64,000 nt of DNA from Mycolicibacterium peregrinum (GCF_001665785.1 NZ_LZSO01000038.1:1-64000), one strand, 5' to 3'. Positions 25,018 to 35,300 are shown, counted from the first letter of the stretch. Program-made: numbers and translations. The notes: generated from the sequence alone by a model not told the origin.

Positions 25018-26433
25018 TCAGGATGCGACGGCCGACGGACCGTCCGGCGATTCGGTTGAGGCGTCGGCGAGGGCGGCCAGAGCGTCGGAGAGCAACCGGT
25101 GGATGCCGGAATTAATCACGGTGCAGCCGCTTTCGATCTTGGTGGCGTTCTTCTGGATCGAGCCTGCCGCCTTCTTGACCTCGTCGAGCTTCGCCAGCTG
25201 GGCAACCGCTTCGGCGATCTTCTCCTCGGCCGTGGCGATCTGATGTGAACCCTTCCGCGAGGATGCGGCCAGTGCACTGGTGCGCAGCAGCATCAGGACG
25301 GTGCGCAGGAGTTCCGAATCATCGGACGCGGGGTCGAATGCGAGCACGATCCGCCGCGGGCCGAGGACCCGGATAGATTGCCCGCCGTTCTGCGCCGGCG
25401 TGCGGACCACACCGAGGGCGGCCGTCGCCTGCCGGTTGCGTTCGGCCTCGTCGAAGTACTCGGTCCACTTGTCCCGGGGCGAGTCGGTCATCTCAACGAC
25501 GACGCGGGCGACGCCGCCGTTGATGGTGAGCACACCGTCACCCTTCTTGGACCGCGGAACCTCACCCACCGTGGTGCGGGTATCGGTGTACTCGTCGCCG
25601 AGGCCAGCCGCGATACCGGCGAACAGGGAATTGAGCTGATTCTCGAACGTGTCACCCTTAATCGGAGTGACCTTCGCCAGATTCGCCTTGGCTTCCTGGA
25701 TCTTCAGCGCTTCGGTCAGGTTCTCGACCTTTTGCGCGAGGTCCTGGTGGTTGTCCGCGATCTGTTTCGTCAGTTTCTGCTGCTGTTCATCGAGCACACT
25801 TGTGTGCTTGGCGATTGGTGAAGTCGGGTCGCTCGGGTCGAACTGTTTGGCGGCCTTGCTGACCAACTCGGCGGTGCCGGCCTTCAGCGTGGCGTCGATG
25901 GATGACCCGAACTTGTCGAGGATGGGCTGCAGCTTGCCCATCAATTCGGGGTGGTCACCGCCGAAAATTTTCTGCAGCTCAGTGGTGACGTCGTTCTTTG
26001 CGGCTGCGACGGCTTGGGTGAATTCCTTGCGACTGGTGGCGTCTGCCTCGACGAGGGCCTTCTTGGCGTCGTTGGCCGCCTTGGTCATGGCGTCGGACGC
26101 AGCCTTGGTGGCGCGTTCGGTGCTCTCCGTGAGCTTGGTGGTCGAGTCCGCGGCCTTGTCGCCGACGTCCTTGAGCATCTGCTGCAGAGCCTTGGCGTCC
26201 TGAGCCTGGCCGACGGCCGACAGTGCGTGTGCCCCGATCTTGATGGCTTCAGTGACGAACTCGGTGAGGTCGGCGCCGGTAAGCGCCTCGGTGTCGTCGA
26301 CGACCGGCCCGCGTTCGCCGGCGGTCCACCGCCGGGCTTCGCGCGCAACATCCTTGTCGCGCACGGTGAGTCGTTCGATCTCCACAGCATCGAGGGTGTC
26401 GTTGAAATGCGCCTGCGGTGTGGTCTTGCTCAT
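25018..26433 (-). CDS. Coiled-coil protein with possible degenerate nuclease domain, RM-associated
   Basis: 471 residues. Residues about 65-260 are Ala/Lys/Glu-rich helices likely to form coiled coils (TKAASDAMTKAANDAKKAL; QQQKLTKQIADNHQDLAQKV). The C-terminal part (about 270-380) has a pattern like DUF2130/RmuC PD-(D/E)XK nucleases: DEYTDTRTTVGEV, KGDGVLTINGG, then ARVVVEMTD, where the usual E-x-K lysine is Thr. It is divergent from the RM operon across 171 bases and shares its palindromic operator region, so I infer a defence accessory role. The ATG at 26433 has a GGAGG site. Confidence 0.72.
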   Translation of the reverse strand: MSKTTPQAHFNDTLDAVEIERLTVRDKDVAREARRWTAGERGPVVDDTEALTGADLTEFVTEAIKIGAHALSAVGQAQDAKALQQMLKDVGDKAADSTTKLTESTERATKAASDAMTKAANDAKKALVEADATSRKEFTQAVAAAKNDVTTELQKIFGGDHPELMGKLQPILDKFGSSIDATLKAGTAELVSKAAKQFDPSDPTSPIAKHTSVLDEQQQKLTKQIADNHQDLAQKVENLTEALKIQEAKANLAKVTPIKGDTFENQLNSLFAGIAAGLGDEYTDTRTTVGEVPRSKKGDGVLTINGGVARVVVEMTDSPRDKWTEYFDEAERNRQATAALGVVRTPAQNGGQSIRVLGPRRIVLAFDPASDDSELLRTVLMLLRTSALAASSRKGSHQIATAEEKIAEAVAQLAKLDEVKKAAGSIQKNATKIESGCTVINSGIHRLLSDALAALADASTESPDGPSAVAS

Positions 26434-26521
26434 GTCTGCCTCCTGGCATTCGGGATTCCGCGGATTGCGGAGTGGATGCGAAAAGCGTGCGACCCGATGC
26501 AGAAGATGACAACAGAGATAA

Positions 26522-26541
26522 CTGATAAGCGGGCTTATCAG
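26522..26541. promoter_or_regulatory. 20-bp palindromic operator CTGATAAGC-GG-GCTTATCAG
   Basis: Perfect 9-bp arms around GG, placed between the divergent coiled-coil gene and the RM operon, 63 bases before the ATG at 26605. A strong candidate for coordinated control of both sides, possibly by the HTH domain of the adjacent protein. Confidence 0.7.
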
Positions 26542-26604
26542 ATAGGCACCTTGTTGATGTCGACAGTGAGGCCTAGTTTGAGATAGTCCGAGGAAGGAGG
26601 CTTG

Positions 26605-28497
26605 ATGAGCACGCTGACGTTGCAAGACGTGGCCGACCTTGCCAAGGTACGCCGACCGGTGGTCAGTATGTGGCGAAGACGGCCTCTCGTTCGTGGCGTG
26701 TCCATGCCGTTTCCCGAACCGGTCGAAACGGTGCAGGGCCTCGCGCGGTTCGACCGGACCGAGATCGTGGACTGGTTGACCCGCACCGGCCGGGGCAACA
26801 ACACCGAGCACAGCTATGACGCACCGGCGGTCGCCGTGCCTGATGGCGCACAGTTGGAGGACGTTGTCACGCTGCTTTGCTGGCATGTACTCAGTGGTGC
26901 AGACCTGGCAGGCACCTCAAAGGCGCGGCGGAGTCGCGCTGCGGATGAATTTGACCCTGACGACGTCATAGTTGCCCGTGAGATCCGAGAGATGACGGTC
27001 TCCGCTGACGTCCTCGCGTACGTCGCTGATCTGGTGGAGGCATCGCACGGCCCAGGTGATGCGCTGACGCGAGTCGAGACCGGGCGCCTCAGGCGCGACC
27101 TCGGCCTGCGTGAGCTTACTTCGCGCGGCATTGAACTGCTGCAGTGTGTTCTGGAAGCCGCCACCGTGCATCTGGAACAGGACCAGGTCGTATTGCGGGC
27201 CGAGGGTTCGGCTGCTGTCCTCGATGTGGCCGAGGTATGCGGCGTTGACATCACCACCTCGGATCGGGCACTGCGGCGCCGTGCGGTGATCCGAGGCATC
27301 GGGATGCGAGAAAGTGCTGTGGGAAAGCAGGTCTCAGCGGTCTCCGCCGTGGGTCACGATATTGCCGAAACGCTGGACCTCTTGGATGATGCACTGCTCG
27401 GGCTTGAACCGGGTGACGTCGCAGTGGTGGTCGGATCGGCCGCAGCGCTGGCCGATGAGCTGGCCGGGCCACTGCAGACTCGCCGAGCCGCGGTGTTGCG
27501 CGTCGACAACCTGGTTGCGGCCTTGCGGCTGCCCCGCGGGTTGTGGCGGGAAGCGCATCGTCAGGCCCTGGCGGTGTGGGTGTGCCTGGGTGCCGCGCAT
27601 GCTGAGATGCCGTGGGTTGCCGACCTCAGCGCGGTTGACGAGATCGAGTTGACCGACTTGGCCGCGGATGTCGCCGGTGCGTTGGCGCAGACTGAGGACC
27701 GTGCATTCCGCTATGCCCGGAGCATGGCAGCGTCGACGATGCGCGCCGGCGGCCCGGTGGTGCCGCGCGGCGTACGGGCCGTGCGGGTCGGTCCTGGTGT
27801 CGCCGCGAAACACATCGACGACGTTCACCGCGCGACCCTGACGACGACCACACCGCTGCGACCCCTTGACGTCCTGGTTGAGCCCGCACCCGGCAATGTT
27901 CGACTGCAACATCGTTCGCTTGGCGAGTTGCACGTGCACAAGCGCCTCGTCATCAAGCGGGGCCGTCGTATTGATCCGGCCCACGCGTCACCTGACGGCA
28001 CCGTCGCGGTGTTGCCGGCGGAGGTACATGGGCCGATTGCGCTCGATCCGTTTGATGCGGCATTGCAGTACCCGCAGGCGGCCCGCACCGAACCCGGCGA
28101 CGTGATCTTCATCGAGAAACCGCGACCACGAGCCTGGGTCGATTCTGTCGGTGGGGCGATGGTCGCCTCCCCGGCGCGCATCCTGCGCCTCACCGAGGCC
28201 GCCGAGGTTGGCCCGCACGTGCTGGCCACCGTCATCAACGAAAAAGCTTCTCCCGGCAGCGAATGGAAGACCTGGAGTGTGCCCGTGCTCGGGCGCGAGG
28301 AAACCGAACGTCTCGAAGCGGCACTACGCGCAGCTGACGCCTACGAAGCTCAGGCGCGTCGCCGCGCACAGGCGGCCGTCGAGCTGAAATCAGCGTTGAT
28401 CGACGGGGTCGCCTCCGGCGCCTTGACCCTCGACGCACAAGCCACCACGCCCGGCGTCGCCGCGGCAATCGACAGAGGAACAGGAAAGGACCGGTAG
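26605..28497 (+). CDS. HTH protein resembling a catalytically dead type I N6-methylase
   Basis: 630 residues. An N-terminal AlpA/MerR-like HTH (TLQDVADLAKVRRPVVSMWRR, then ARFDRTEIVDWL) occurs in actinobacterial long N-6 DNA methylases. A segment ALRLPRGLWREAHRQALAVWVCLG and a C terminus of HsdS-like helices (LEAALRAADAYEAQARRRA, then LIDGVASGALTL) also match those enzymes. No FxGxG or NPPF methylase motif is visible. It may be a regulatory or recognition subunit derived from such a methylase. Strong AGGAAGGAGG before the ATG. It ends 2 bases before hsdM, so it is the first gene of the operon. Confidence 0.75.
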   Translation: MSTLTLQDVADLAKVRRPVVSMWRRRPLVRGVSMPFPEPVETVQGLARFDRTEIVDWLTRTGRGNNTEHSYDAPAVAVPDGAQLEDVVTLLCWHVLSGADLAGTSKARRSRAADEFDPDDVIVAREIREMTVSADVLAYVADLVEASHGPGDALTRVETGRLRRDLGLRELTSRGIELLQCVLEAATVHLEQDQVVLRAEGSAAVLDVAEVCGVDITTSDRALRRRAVIRGIGMRESAVGKQVSAVSAVGHDIAETLDLLDDALLGLEPGDVAVVVGSAAALADELAGPLQTRRAAVLRVDNLVAALRLPRGLWREAHRQALAVWVCLGAAHAEMPWVADLSAVDEIELTDLAADVAGALAQTEDRAFRYARSMAASTMRAGGPVVPRGVRAVRVGPGVAAKHIDDVHRATLTTTTPLRPLDVLVEPAPGNVRLQHRSLGELHVHKRLVIKRGRRIDPAHASPDGTVAVLPAEVHGPIALDPFDAALQYPQAARTEPGDVIFIEKPRPRAWVDSVGGAMVASPARILRLTEAAEVGPHVLATVINEKASPGSEWKTWSVPVLGREETERLEAALRAADAYEAQARRRAQAAVELKSALIDGVASGALTLDAQATTPGVAAAIDRGTGKDR

Positions 28498-28499
28498 CG

Positions 28500-30125
28500 A
28501 TGCCGCCCCGCAAGAAACAAGAGCCGCAGGCGACTTCGACGATGAAGGAACTGAAGGACACACTGTGGAAGGCCGCCGACAAACTGCGTGGCTCGCTGTC
28601 GGCCAGCCAGTACAAGGACGTGATCCTGGGGCTGGTGTTCCTCAAGTACGTCTCGGATGCGTTCGACGAACGGCGTGAGGCGATCCGCGCCGAGCTGGCC
28701 GCTGACGGGATGGACGAGTCCCAGATCGAGGATCTGATCGATGACCCTGAGGAATACCACGGCTACAACGTGTTCGTGGTCCCGCCGAACGCGCGGTGGA
28801 ACTTCCTGGCGGAGAACGCCAAGGGCAAACCCGCCGCCGGGGGTGAGGTGGCGAAGAACATCGGCCAGCTCATCGATGAGGCGATGGATGCGGTGATGAA
28901 GGCCAATCCCACACTCGTCGGCACCCTGCCGCGGCTCTACAACCGCGACAACATCGACCAGCGCCGGCTCGGGGAGCTCATCGACCTGTTCAACAGTGCC
29001 CGGTTCAGCCGTCAAGGCGAGCACCGGGCGCGGGATCTGATGGGGGAGGTGTATGAGTACTTCCTGGGGAATTTCGCTCGGGCGGAAGGGAAGCGCGGCG
29101 GCGAGTTCTTCACCCCACCCAGTGTGGTGAAGGTAATCGTGGAGGTGCTGGAACCGACGAAGGGCCGGGTGTACGACCCGTGTTGTGGGTCGGGCGGGAT
29201 GTTCGTGCAGACCGAGAAGTTCATCGCCGAACACGACGGCGATCCCAAGGACATTGCGATCTACGGCCAGGAGAGCATTGAGGAGACTTGGCGGATGGCG
29301 AAGATGAACCTCGCCATCCACGGCATCGACAACAAGGGCCTGGGTGCCCGCTGGGGTGACACGTTCGCCCGTGATCAGCACGCCGATGTCCAGATGGACT
29401 ATGTGATGGCCAATCCACCGTTCAACATCAAGGATTGGACCCGCAACGAGGAGGACCCGCGGTGGCGTTTCGGAGTACCGCCGGCCAATAACGCCAACTA
29501 CGCCTGGATTCAACACATTCTTTCGAAGCTGGCCCCGGGCGGCAAAGCCGGCGTGGTGATGGCCAACGGGTCGATGTCCTCGAACACCAACGGGGAAAGC
29601 GACATTCGCGCTCAGATCGTCGAGGCCGATCTGGTGTCCTGCATGATCGCACTGCCGACGCAGCTGTTCCGCAGCACCGGGATCCCGGTGTGCCTGTGGT
29701 TCTTCGCCAAGGACAAGACGGCCGGTAAGCAAGGCTCTGAGGATCGGTCCGGGCAGGTGCTGTTCATCGATGCTCGGGAACTGGGTTACATGGTGGATCG
29801 GGCCGAGCGTGCGTTGTCGAACGAAGAGATCGTCCGGATCGGGGATACCTACCATGCCTGGCGCGGGTCGCCTTCGGCCAAGGCGAAAGAGATTACCTAC
29901 GAAGATGTCCCAGGGTTTTGCAAGTCGGCAACATTGGCAGAGATCAAGGCAGCTGACTATGCACTCACGCCCGGGCGATATGTCGGTGCGGCCGAGGTTG
30001 AGGACGACGGTGAGCCGATCGACGAGAAGATCGCGCGTCTGACAAAGGAGCTGCTGGAGGCATTTGACGAGTCGGCGCGGCTGGAAGCTGTTGTGCGGAA
30101 GCAGTTGGAGCATCTCGATGGGTGA
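28500..30125 (+). CDS. hsdM: Type I restriction-modification methylase subunit
   Basis: A 541-residue N6-adenine methyltransferase. HsdM N-terminal helical domain (LWKAADKLRGSLSASQYKDVILGLVFLKYVSDAF). The SAM motif is DPCCGSGGMF near residue 226 and the catalytic motif NPPFNIKDW near 304. It works with HsdS to methylate the recognition site and, with HsdR, in restriction. It overlaps hsdS by 8 bases. Confidence 0.97.
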   Translation: MPPRKKQEPQATSTMKELKDTLWKAADKLRGSLSASQYKDVILGLVFLKYVSDAFDERREAIRAELAADGMDESQIEDLIDDPEEYHGYNVFVVPPNARWNFLAENAKGKPAAGGEVAKNIGQLIDEAMDAVMKANPTLVGTLPRLYNRDNIDQRRLGELIDLFNSARFSRQGEHRARDLMGEVYEYFLGNFARAEGKRGGEFFTPPSVVKVIVEVLEPTKGRVYDPCCGSGGMFVQTEKFIAEHDGDPKDIAIYGQESIEETWRMAKMNLAIHGIDNKGLGARWGDTFARDQHADVQMDYVMANPPFNIKDWTRNEEDPRWRFGVPPANNANYAWIQHILSKLAPGGKAGVVMANGSMSSNTNGESDIRAQIVEADLVSCMIALPTQLFRSTGIPVCLWFFAKDKTAGKQGSEDRSGQVLFIDARELGYMVDRAERALSNEEIVRIGDTYHAWRGSPSAKAKEITYEDVPGFCKSATLAEIKAADYALTPGRYVGAAEVEDDGEPIDEKIARLTKELLEAFDESARLEAVVRKQLEHLDG

Positions 30126-31302
30126 TCGTGTGGTTGCATTCTCAGACCTGGTGGGAGCTAACCTGCTCGAGGTTGGCGCGGGAAGGCCACGCTCCGCCGG
30201 ATTGGATCGATTCCCGCTCCCCATCCTAAGGGTCGCAGATGTCGCGGAAGGCAGAGTACGTCCGTCGTCATTTCCGATCAACACGCCGGACACCGATTTG
30301 CCGGCGCTGGGGCCAAAGACCTCCAAGCCTGGCGATGTTGTCCTTACGACCAAGGGAACGGTTGGGCGTGTGGCCATCATGCCTTCCAGCGGTCCGGCCT
30401 TTGCCTACAGTCCCCAGTTGTGCTATTTCCGGCCAGTAGCCAACGGGCCGTTGAGAGCTCGTTACCTCTACTACTGGTTCAAGAGCGAAGAGTTCTGGAA
30501 CCAGGCTGATGCCCTCAAAGGGCAGACTGATATGGCTGATTTCATCAGCCTGGCCGACATTTATTCGATCAGCATGAGGCTCCCATCCGTCGACGAGCAG
30601 CTGGTGGCAATCGGTATTCTGGGCGCGATCGACGATAAGATTGCGGCCAATGAACGTATGACATCTGCGATAGCTGAGCTTCTATCGGCAAATTTTCGGC
30701 GAGCAGTTTCCACCGCAGAAGCTGCGACCGTACGGTTCTTCGATGCTTTTGAAGTCGACTTCGGCGAGGCGTACAAAAGCCGATCGTTTTCGGCGGTGGG
30801 TGTCGGGCGACCTTTGATCCGCATCCGTGACCTCCAGTCCTACGCCCCTCAGGTGTGGACGACTGAGACACGACCGGGTGAGGTCATTGTTGAGCCCGGC
30901 GACGTGCTCGTCGGAATGGACGGAGAGTTCCGAGCCAAGTGCTGGATCGGCCAGCCGGGGTTGTTGAATCAGCGAGTATGCAGGATCCGCGCCAAGGAGG
31001 CAGGCTCGGCCTTTGTTTTAGAGGCAATCCGCCCGGTCCTCTCCGCGCTGGAGCGAGAGAAGTCTGCAACAACGGTGATACACCTCAATAAGGCGGACCT
31101 GGCGCGTTCGCAGCTTCGCGTTCCACAGGGGAGAGCGCTAGCGGCTCTAGAAGCGGTTGCGGAACCGTTGGTCAGTTCGTATGTGGCTGTGCAGGCGGAG
31201 TCGCGTCAGCTAGCTCGCACCCGCGACGAACTGCTCCCGCTACTGATGTCGGGCAAGGTCAGCGTCGCGGACGCTGAGGCAGTCGCGTCGGAGGTGTTGT
31301 AG
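30118..31302 (+). CDS. hsdS: Type I restriction-modification specificity subunit
   Basis: 394 residues with two target-recognition domains. TRD1 spans about 1-160 and ends in the conserved helix SVDEQLVAIGILGAIDDKIA; TRD2 spans about 210-330 (VGRPLIRIRDLQ; EVIVEPGDVLVGMDGEF), followed by helix LARTRDELLPLLMSGKVSV. It sets the bipartite DNA target; the target cannot be read from sequence alone. Start ATG 30118 inside the hsdM end. The gene is visibly richer in A/T than its neighbours, as usual for exchanged specificity genes. Its stop overlaps the next GTG (TAGTG). Confidence 0.93.
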   Translation: MGDRVVAFSDLVGANLLEVGAGRPRSAGLDRFPLPILRVADVAEGRVRPSSFPINTPDTDLPALGPKTSKPGDVVLTTKGTVGRVAIMPSSGPAFAYSPQLCYFRPVANGPLRARYLYYWFKSEEFWNQADALKGQTDMADFISLADIYSISMRLPSVDEQLVAIGILGAIDDKIAANERMTSAIAELLSANFRRAVSTAEAATVRFFDAFEVDFGEAYKSRSFSAVGVGRPLIRIRDLQSYAPQVWTTETRPGEVIVEPGDVLVGMDGEFRAKCWIGQPGLLNQRVCRIRAKEAGSAFVLEAIRPVLSALEREKSATTVIHLNKADLARSQLRVPQGRALAALEAVAEPLVSSYVAVQAESRQLARTRDELLPLLMSGKVSVADAEAVASEVL

Positions 31303-32354
31303 TGGCGTACGGGCTGGAAGACCGATTAGTCGTCGGAGTCGCGTCAAGCGCACTCTTCGATCTCTCGAAGTCCGACGCCTACTTCAAGAAATATGGCGAG
31401 GCGAAATACCGCTTGTACCAAGATAAGCGTCTCGATAAGACACTGAAGCCTGGCGTCGCATTCCCGTTTATCGAGCGATTGTTGGCACTCAATGATCTTC
31501 GGCCTGATGATCCTCTGGTCGAGGTCATCATCCTGTCGCGCAACGACCCGATGACCGGGCTCAGGGTGATGAGGTCAGTTGATGCGCATGGACTGAAGAT
31601 GACCCGGGCGGTCTTTACCCAAGGCCAGTCTCCATACGCATACATCAAGGCATTCAGCATGTCGTTGTTCCTCTCGGCGAACCGAAGTGACGTGGACGAT
31701 GCCATCGCGTTGGGATTGCCTGCAGGTCATGTGCTTCCGTCATCGGCAAAATACGATGCCAACGACGCATCATTGCGGGTCGCGTTCGACTTTGACAGTG
31801 TCCTTGCCAGCGATGAGTCTGAGCGGGTTTACAGGACTTCTGGCGGTCTTGAGGACTACCTCGAACATGAGTCCACAAAACGGGATGTTCCACTTGCGCC
31901 CGGTCTACTTAAGCCACTTCTGGAAGATCTCAACAGAATTCAGACGATTGAAGCGGAACGCACGTCCGCAGATGCATCGTACGAACCCAGGCTGCGGGTT
32001 TCCTTGGTCACCGCACGGAACGCACCTGCTCACGAGCGGGCGGTCAACTCGCTTCGCGCCTGGGGCGTCAACGTCAACGACGCCTTCTTCCTTGGCGGGA
32101 TCGAGAAGTCCACGGTGCTTCAGGTGCTCCGCCCGCACATCTTCTTCGAAGACCAGCAGGGACACCTCGATACGGCTGTCGAACACATCGCTGGCGTGCA
32201 CATCCCTTATGGGGTCGCAAACGAGGCGCAGGCTTGCGAGGGAAGCGGTGTCGATGTGGGGTTTCCTCCGGATGTGGTGGAAGTAGTGGAGCTGGCCGTC
32301 GTCGGCGCAGCTGAGGGGGTGGCTGATGAACCGGCAAGGTCGGAGATCGCCTAG
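31302..32354 (+). CDS. Cytosolic 5'-nucleotidase inside the hsd operon
   Basis: A 350-residue protein of the cytosolic 5'-nucleotidase (NT5C1-like) family. Features: VVGVASSALFDLSKSD at the N terminus, VIILSRNDPMTGLRVMRSV, AYIKAFSMSLFLSAN, the catalytic-type VAFDFDSVLASDESERVY near 165, VSLVTARNAPAHERAVNSLRAWGV, and a final acid in IFFEDQQGHLD. It should dephosphorylate nucleoside monophosphates. It is tightly embedded: one-base overlap with hsdS, 35 bases before hsdR. More A/T-rich than the core genome. The last ~45 residues are Ala/Val/Glu-rich and look non-conserved. Confidence 0.88.
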   Translation: MAYGLEDRLVVGVASSALFDLSKSDAYFKKYGEAKYRLYQDKRLDKTLKPGVAFPFIERLLALNDLRPDDPLVEVIILSRNDPMTGLRVMRSVDAHGLKMTRAVFTQGQSPYAYIKAFSMSLFLSANRSDVDDAIALGLPAGHVLPSSAKYDANDASLRVAFDFDSVLASDESERVYRTSGGLEDYLEHESTKRDVPLAPGLLKPLLEDLNRIQTIEAERTSADASYEPRLRVSLVTARNAPAHERAVNSLRAWGVNVNDAFFLGGIEKSTVLQVLRPHIFFEDQQGHLDTAVEHIAGVHIPYGVANEAQACEGSGVDVGFPPDVVEVVELAVVGAAEGVADEPARSEIA

Positions 32355-32389
32355 CCGCTATGAGGAGACATGACCGAAGGAGATTCGCC

Positions 32390-35300
32390 GTGACCGGATT
32401 CAGTGAAGCCGACTGGGAATTGGTAACGCTCGACACTCTCGGCGAGCATGAGTGGCAGACGACCACCGGCACTCAGATCGCCCCGGGAACCGACGACGGC
32501 CGGGAATCGTGGGACGACATCGTGCTGCCCGCTCGCATGCTGGCCAAGATGCGTGACCTGAATCCCGATGTTCCCGCCGAATACCTCGACCAGGCCCGCG
32601 CCGCGATCATCCAACCCCAGTCCCAAGACGCGCTCGCCGAGAACTACCGGCTGCACCAGTATCTCGTCGGGGGCTACCGCGGCATCAGCTACATCGATGG
32701 CAACGGGGTCGAGCAGAACCCGACGATCCGGCTGGTCAGCCACAAACCCGACGAGAATGAATTCCTTGCCGTGCAGCAGGTTACGGTGCGCACCCAGGAG
32801 AAACACCGGCGCTTCGACATCGTGCTCTACCTCAATGGCATGCCGGTCGGCATCATCGAACTCAAACAGGCCGGCGCCAAACACGCCGACATCGTCGGCG
32901 CGCACGCCCAGCTGCAGACCTACCTGCGGGAATTCCCCATGGCGTTCCGGTTCGCGGTGCTCACCGTGATCAGCGACGGCATCAACGCCCGCTACGGCAC
33001 CCCGTTCACGCCGCTGGAGCACTTCGCGCCGTGGAACGTCGACGACGACGGCAAGCTCGTCACGTTCGGCGACCTGGCCTTTGACGAAGACGTACCGATC
33101 GAGCTGGAAACGCTCATCGACGGGTTGTTCAACACCGAGCGCTTCCTGCAACTGCTGCGCAATTTCACCGCATTCGACGAAGACGGCGACGGGCTGACCA
33201 AGCGAATCGCCAAGCCGCACCAGTACTTCGCCGTAACCAAGGCCGTCGGCTCCACAGTGCAGGCGGCCGAAACCAACGGCAAGGCCGGCGTCGTCTGGCA
33301 CACCCAGGGCTCGGGCAAGTCCATGGAGATGGAGCTCTACGCCCACCTGGTCGCTCAACAGGCCAAGCTCAAAAACCCCACCATCGTCGTCGTTACCGAC
33401 CGCAAAGAACTCGACTCCCAGCTGTACGAAACCTTCAACCGGTCCCGCCTGCTCGCTGAATCGCCGGTCAAGGTATCCAAGCGATCGGAACTGCGCGACG
33501 AACTTACCAACCGCACTACCGGCGGCATCTACTTCACCACGCTGCAGAAGTTCGACCTGACCAAGCAGGAACGCGAGTCCGGGTCGGACCACCCGCTGCT
33601 CAGCGATCGCCGCAACATCATCGTCATCGTCGACGAAGCCCACCGCAGCCACTACGACCAACTCGACGGATACGCCCGCCACATCCGTGACGCGCTGCCC
33701 AACGCCGTGTTCATCGCCTTCACCGGAACGCCCATCTCGGGGATCGACCGCGACACCCGCGAGGTGTTCGGATCCGACATCGACGTCTATGACCTGACCC
33801 GCGCGGTCAAAGACAAGGCCACGGTGCCGGTCTTTTTCGAGCCTCGGCTGGCCAAGGTCGGCTGGTCGAAAGACTTCAGCGAAGATGACCTCGACCACGC
33901 CGTGGACGAGGCGACCCTCGGCCTCGACGATGTGGAGCGCACGCAGATCGAGAAGTCCGTCGCGGTGATCAACGCCATTTACGGTGCGCCGGAGCGGTTG
34001 GCCAAGTTGGCCGAGGATATCGTCACGCACTGGGCCGCCCGCTCAGAAGCCATGCGGCCGTTCATCGAATCACCGGGCAAAGCCTTCATCGTCGGCGCCA
34101 CCCGTGAGATCTGCGCCCGTCTCTACGAGGAGATCATCACACTTCGGCCTGAGTGGCATGACGAGTCCATCGACAAGGGCGTCATCAAGGTGGTCTACTC
34201 GGGCTCCGCGCAGGACCAAGGGCTGATCGCCAAACATGTTCGCCGCGAGGGCCAGAACAAGACCATTCAGAAGCGCCTGCGCGACGCCGATGACGAACTG
34301 CAGATCGTCATCGTCAAAGACATGATGCTCACCGGGTTCGACGCGCCACCGTTGCACACGCTGTACCTGGACCGCCCGCTCAAGGGGGCGTTGCTGATGC
34401 AGACGTTGGCTCGGGTCAACCGCACGTTCCGGGGCAAGCCCTCCGGCCTGCTGGTCGCCTACGCACCGCTGATCGATAATCTGGCCGAGGCGCTCGCCGA
34501 ATACACCGAAACCGACCGCAAGGAACAGCCACTCGGCAAGGATATCGACGAAGCGGTCGCGCTGACGACCGCGTTGGTCGCCCAACTCGACGCACTGTGC
34601 GCGGTGTATGACTGGCGGTCGAAAATCGCTGCCCAGCACGGAAGTTGGTTGAAGACCGCCGTGAATCTCGCCGGGCGCCTGCGTGACCCCGGCACACCGG
34701 GCAATCAGGACGAGCCGAGCCTCGGGGACCGGTTCCGCACGCTGTCAGCCCAACTAGCGCGGGCCTGGTCACTGTGCGCCGGAAACCAAACCCTGGACGA
34801 GCTACGCCAGACCGTCAAGTTCTACGAGCAGGTCCGCGTGGTGATGGGCAAGCTCGACGCACAACAGCGTCAAGCCGAGGGCAAACCGATCCCCGAGGAC
34901 ATCAAACGACTGCTGTCGGTGCTGGTCGACGAGTCAACCGCCGCCGGCGGCATCGTCGACATCTACGAAGCCGCGGGATTGTCCAAGCCTTCACTGTCGG
35001 AACTGAACCCCGAATTCGAAGCCAAAACCAAGCGTTCCGATAATCCGCACCTGGCGATCGAGGCGTTGCGGGCGATGATCACCGAGGAAATGGGAGTGGC
35101 CACCCGTAACAACCTCGTGCGGCAACGCTCATTCTCCGACCGTGTCGGCGAGCTGATGCGCAAGTACACCAATCAGCAGATCACCTCCGCCGAGGTGATC
35201 GCTGAGTTGATCGCCATGGCCAAAGAAGTCGCTGCCGAAGGTGATCGCGGAAAACGATTCTCACCACCCCTATCCCACGACGAGCTGGCCTTCTATGATG

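Noticed and set aside
25018..26886. Longer 622-residue form of the coiled-coil protein
   Set aside because: The extension runs through the divergent promoter and into the opposite gene; ATG 26433 has a strong ribosome binding site.
28350..30380. 676-residue open frame antisense to hsdM
   Set aside because: Mirror frame of hsdM; no family features.
32351..34030. 559-residue open frame antisense to hsdR
   Set aside because: Mirror frame of a clear HsdR, Val/Asp/Gly-rich without motifs.
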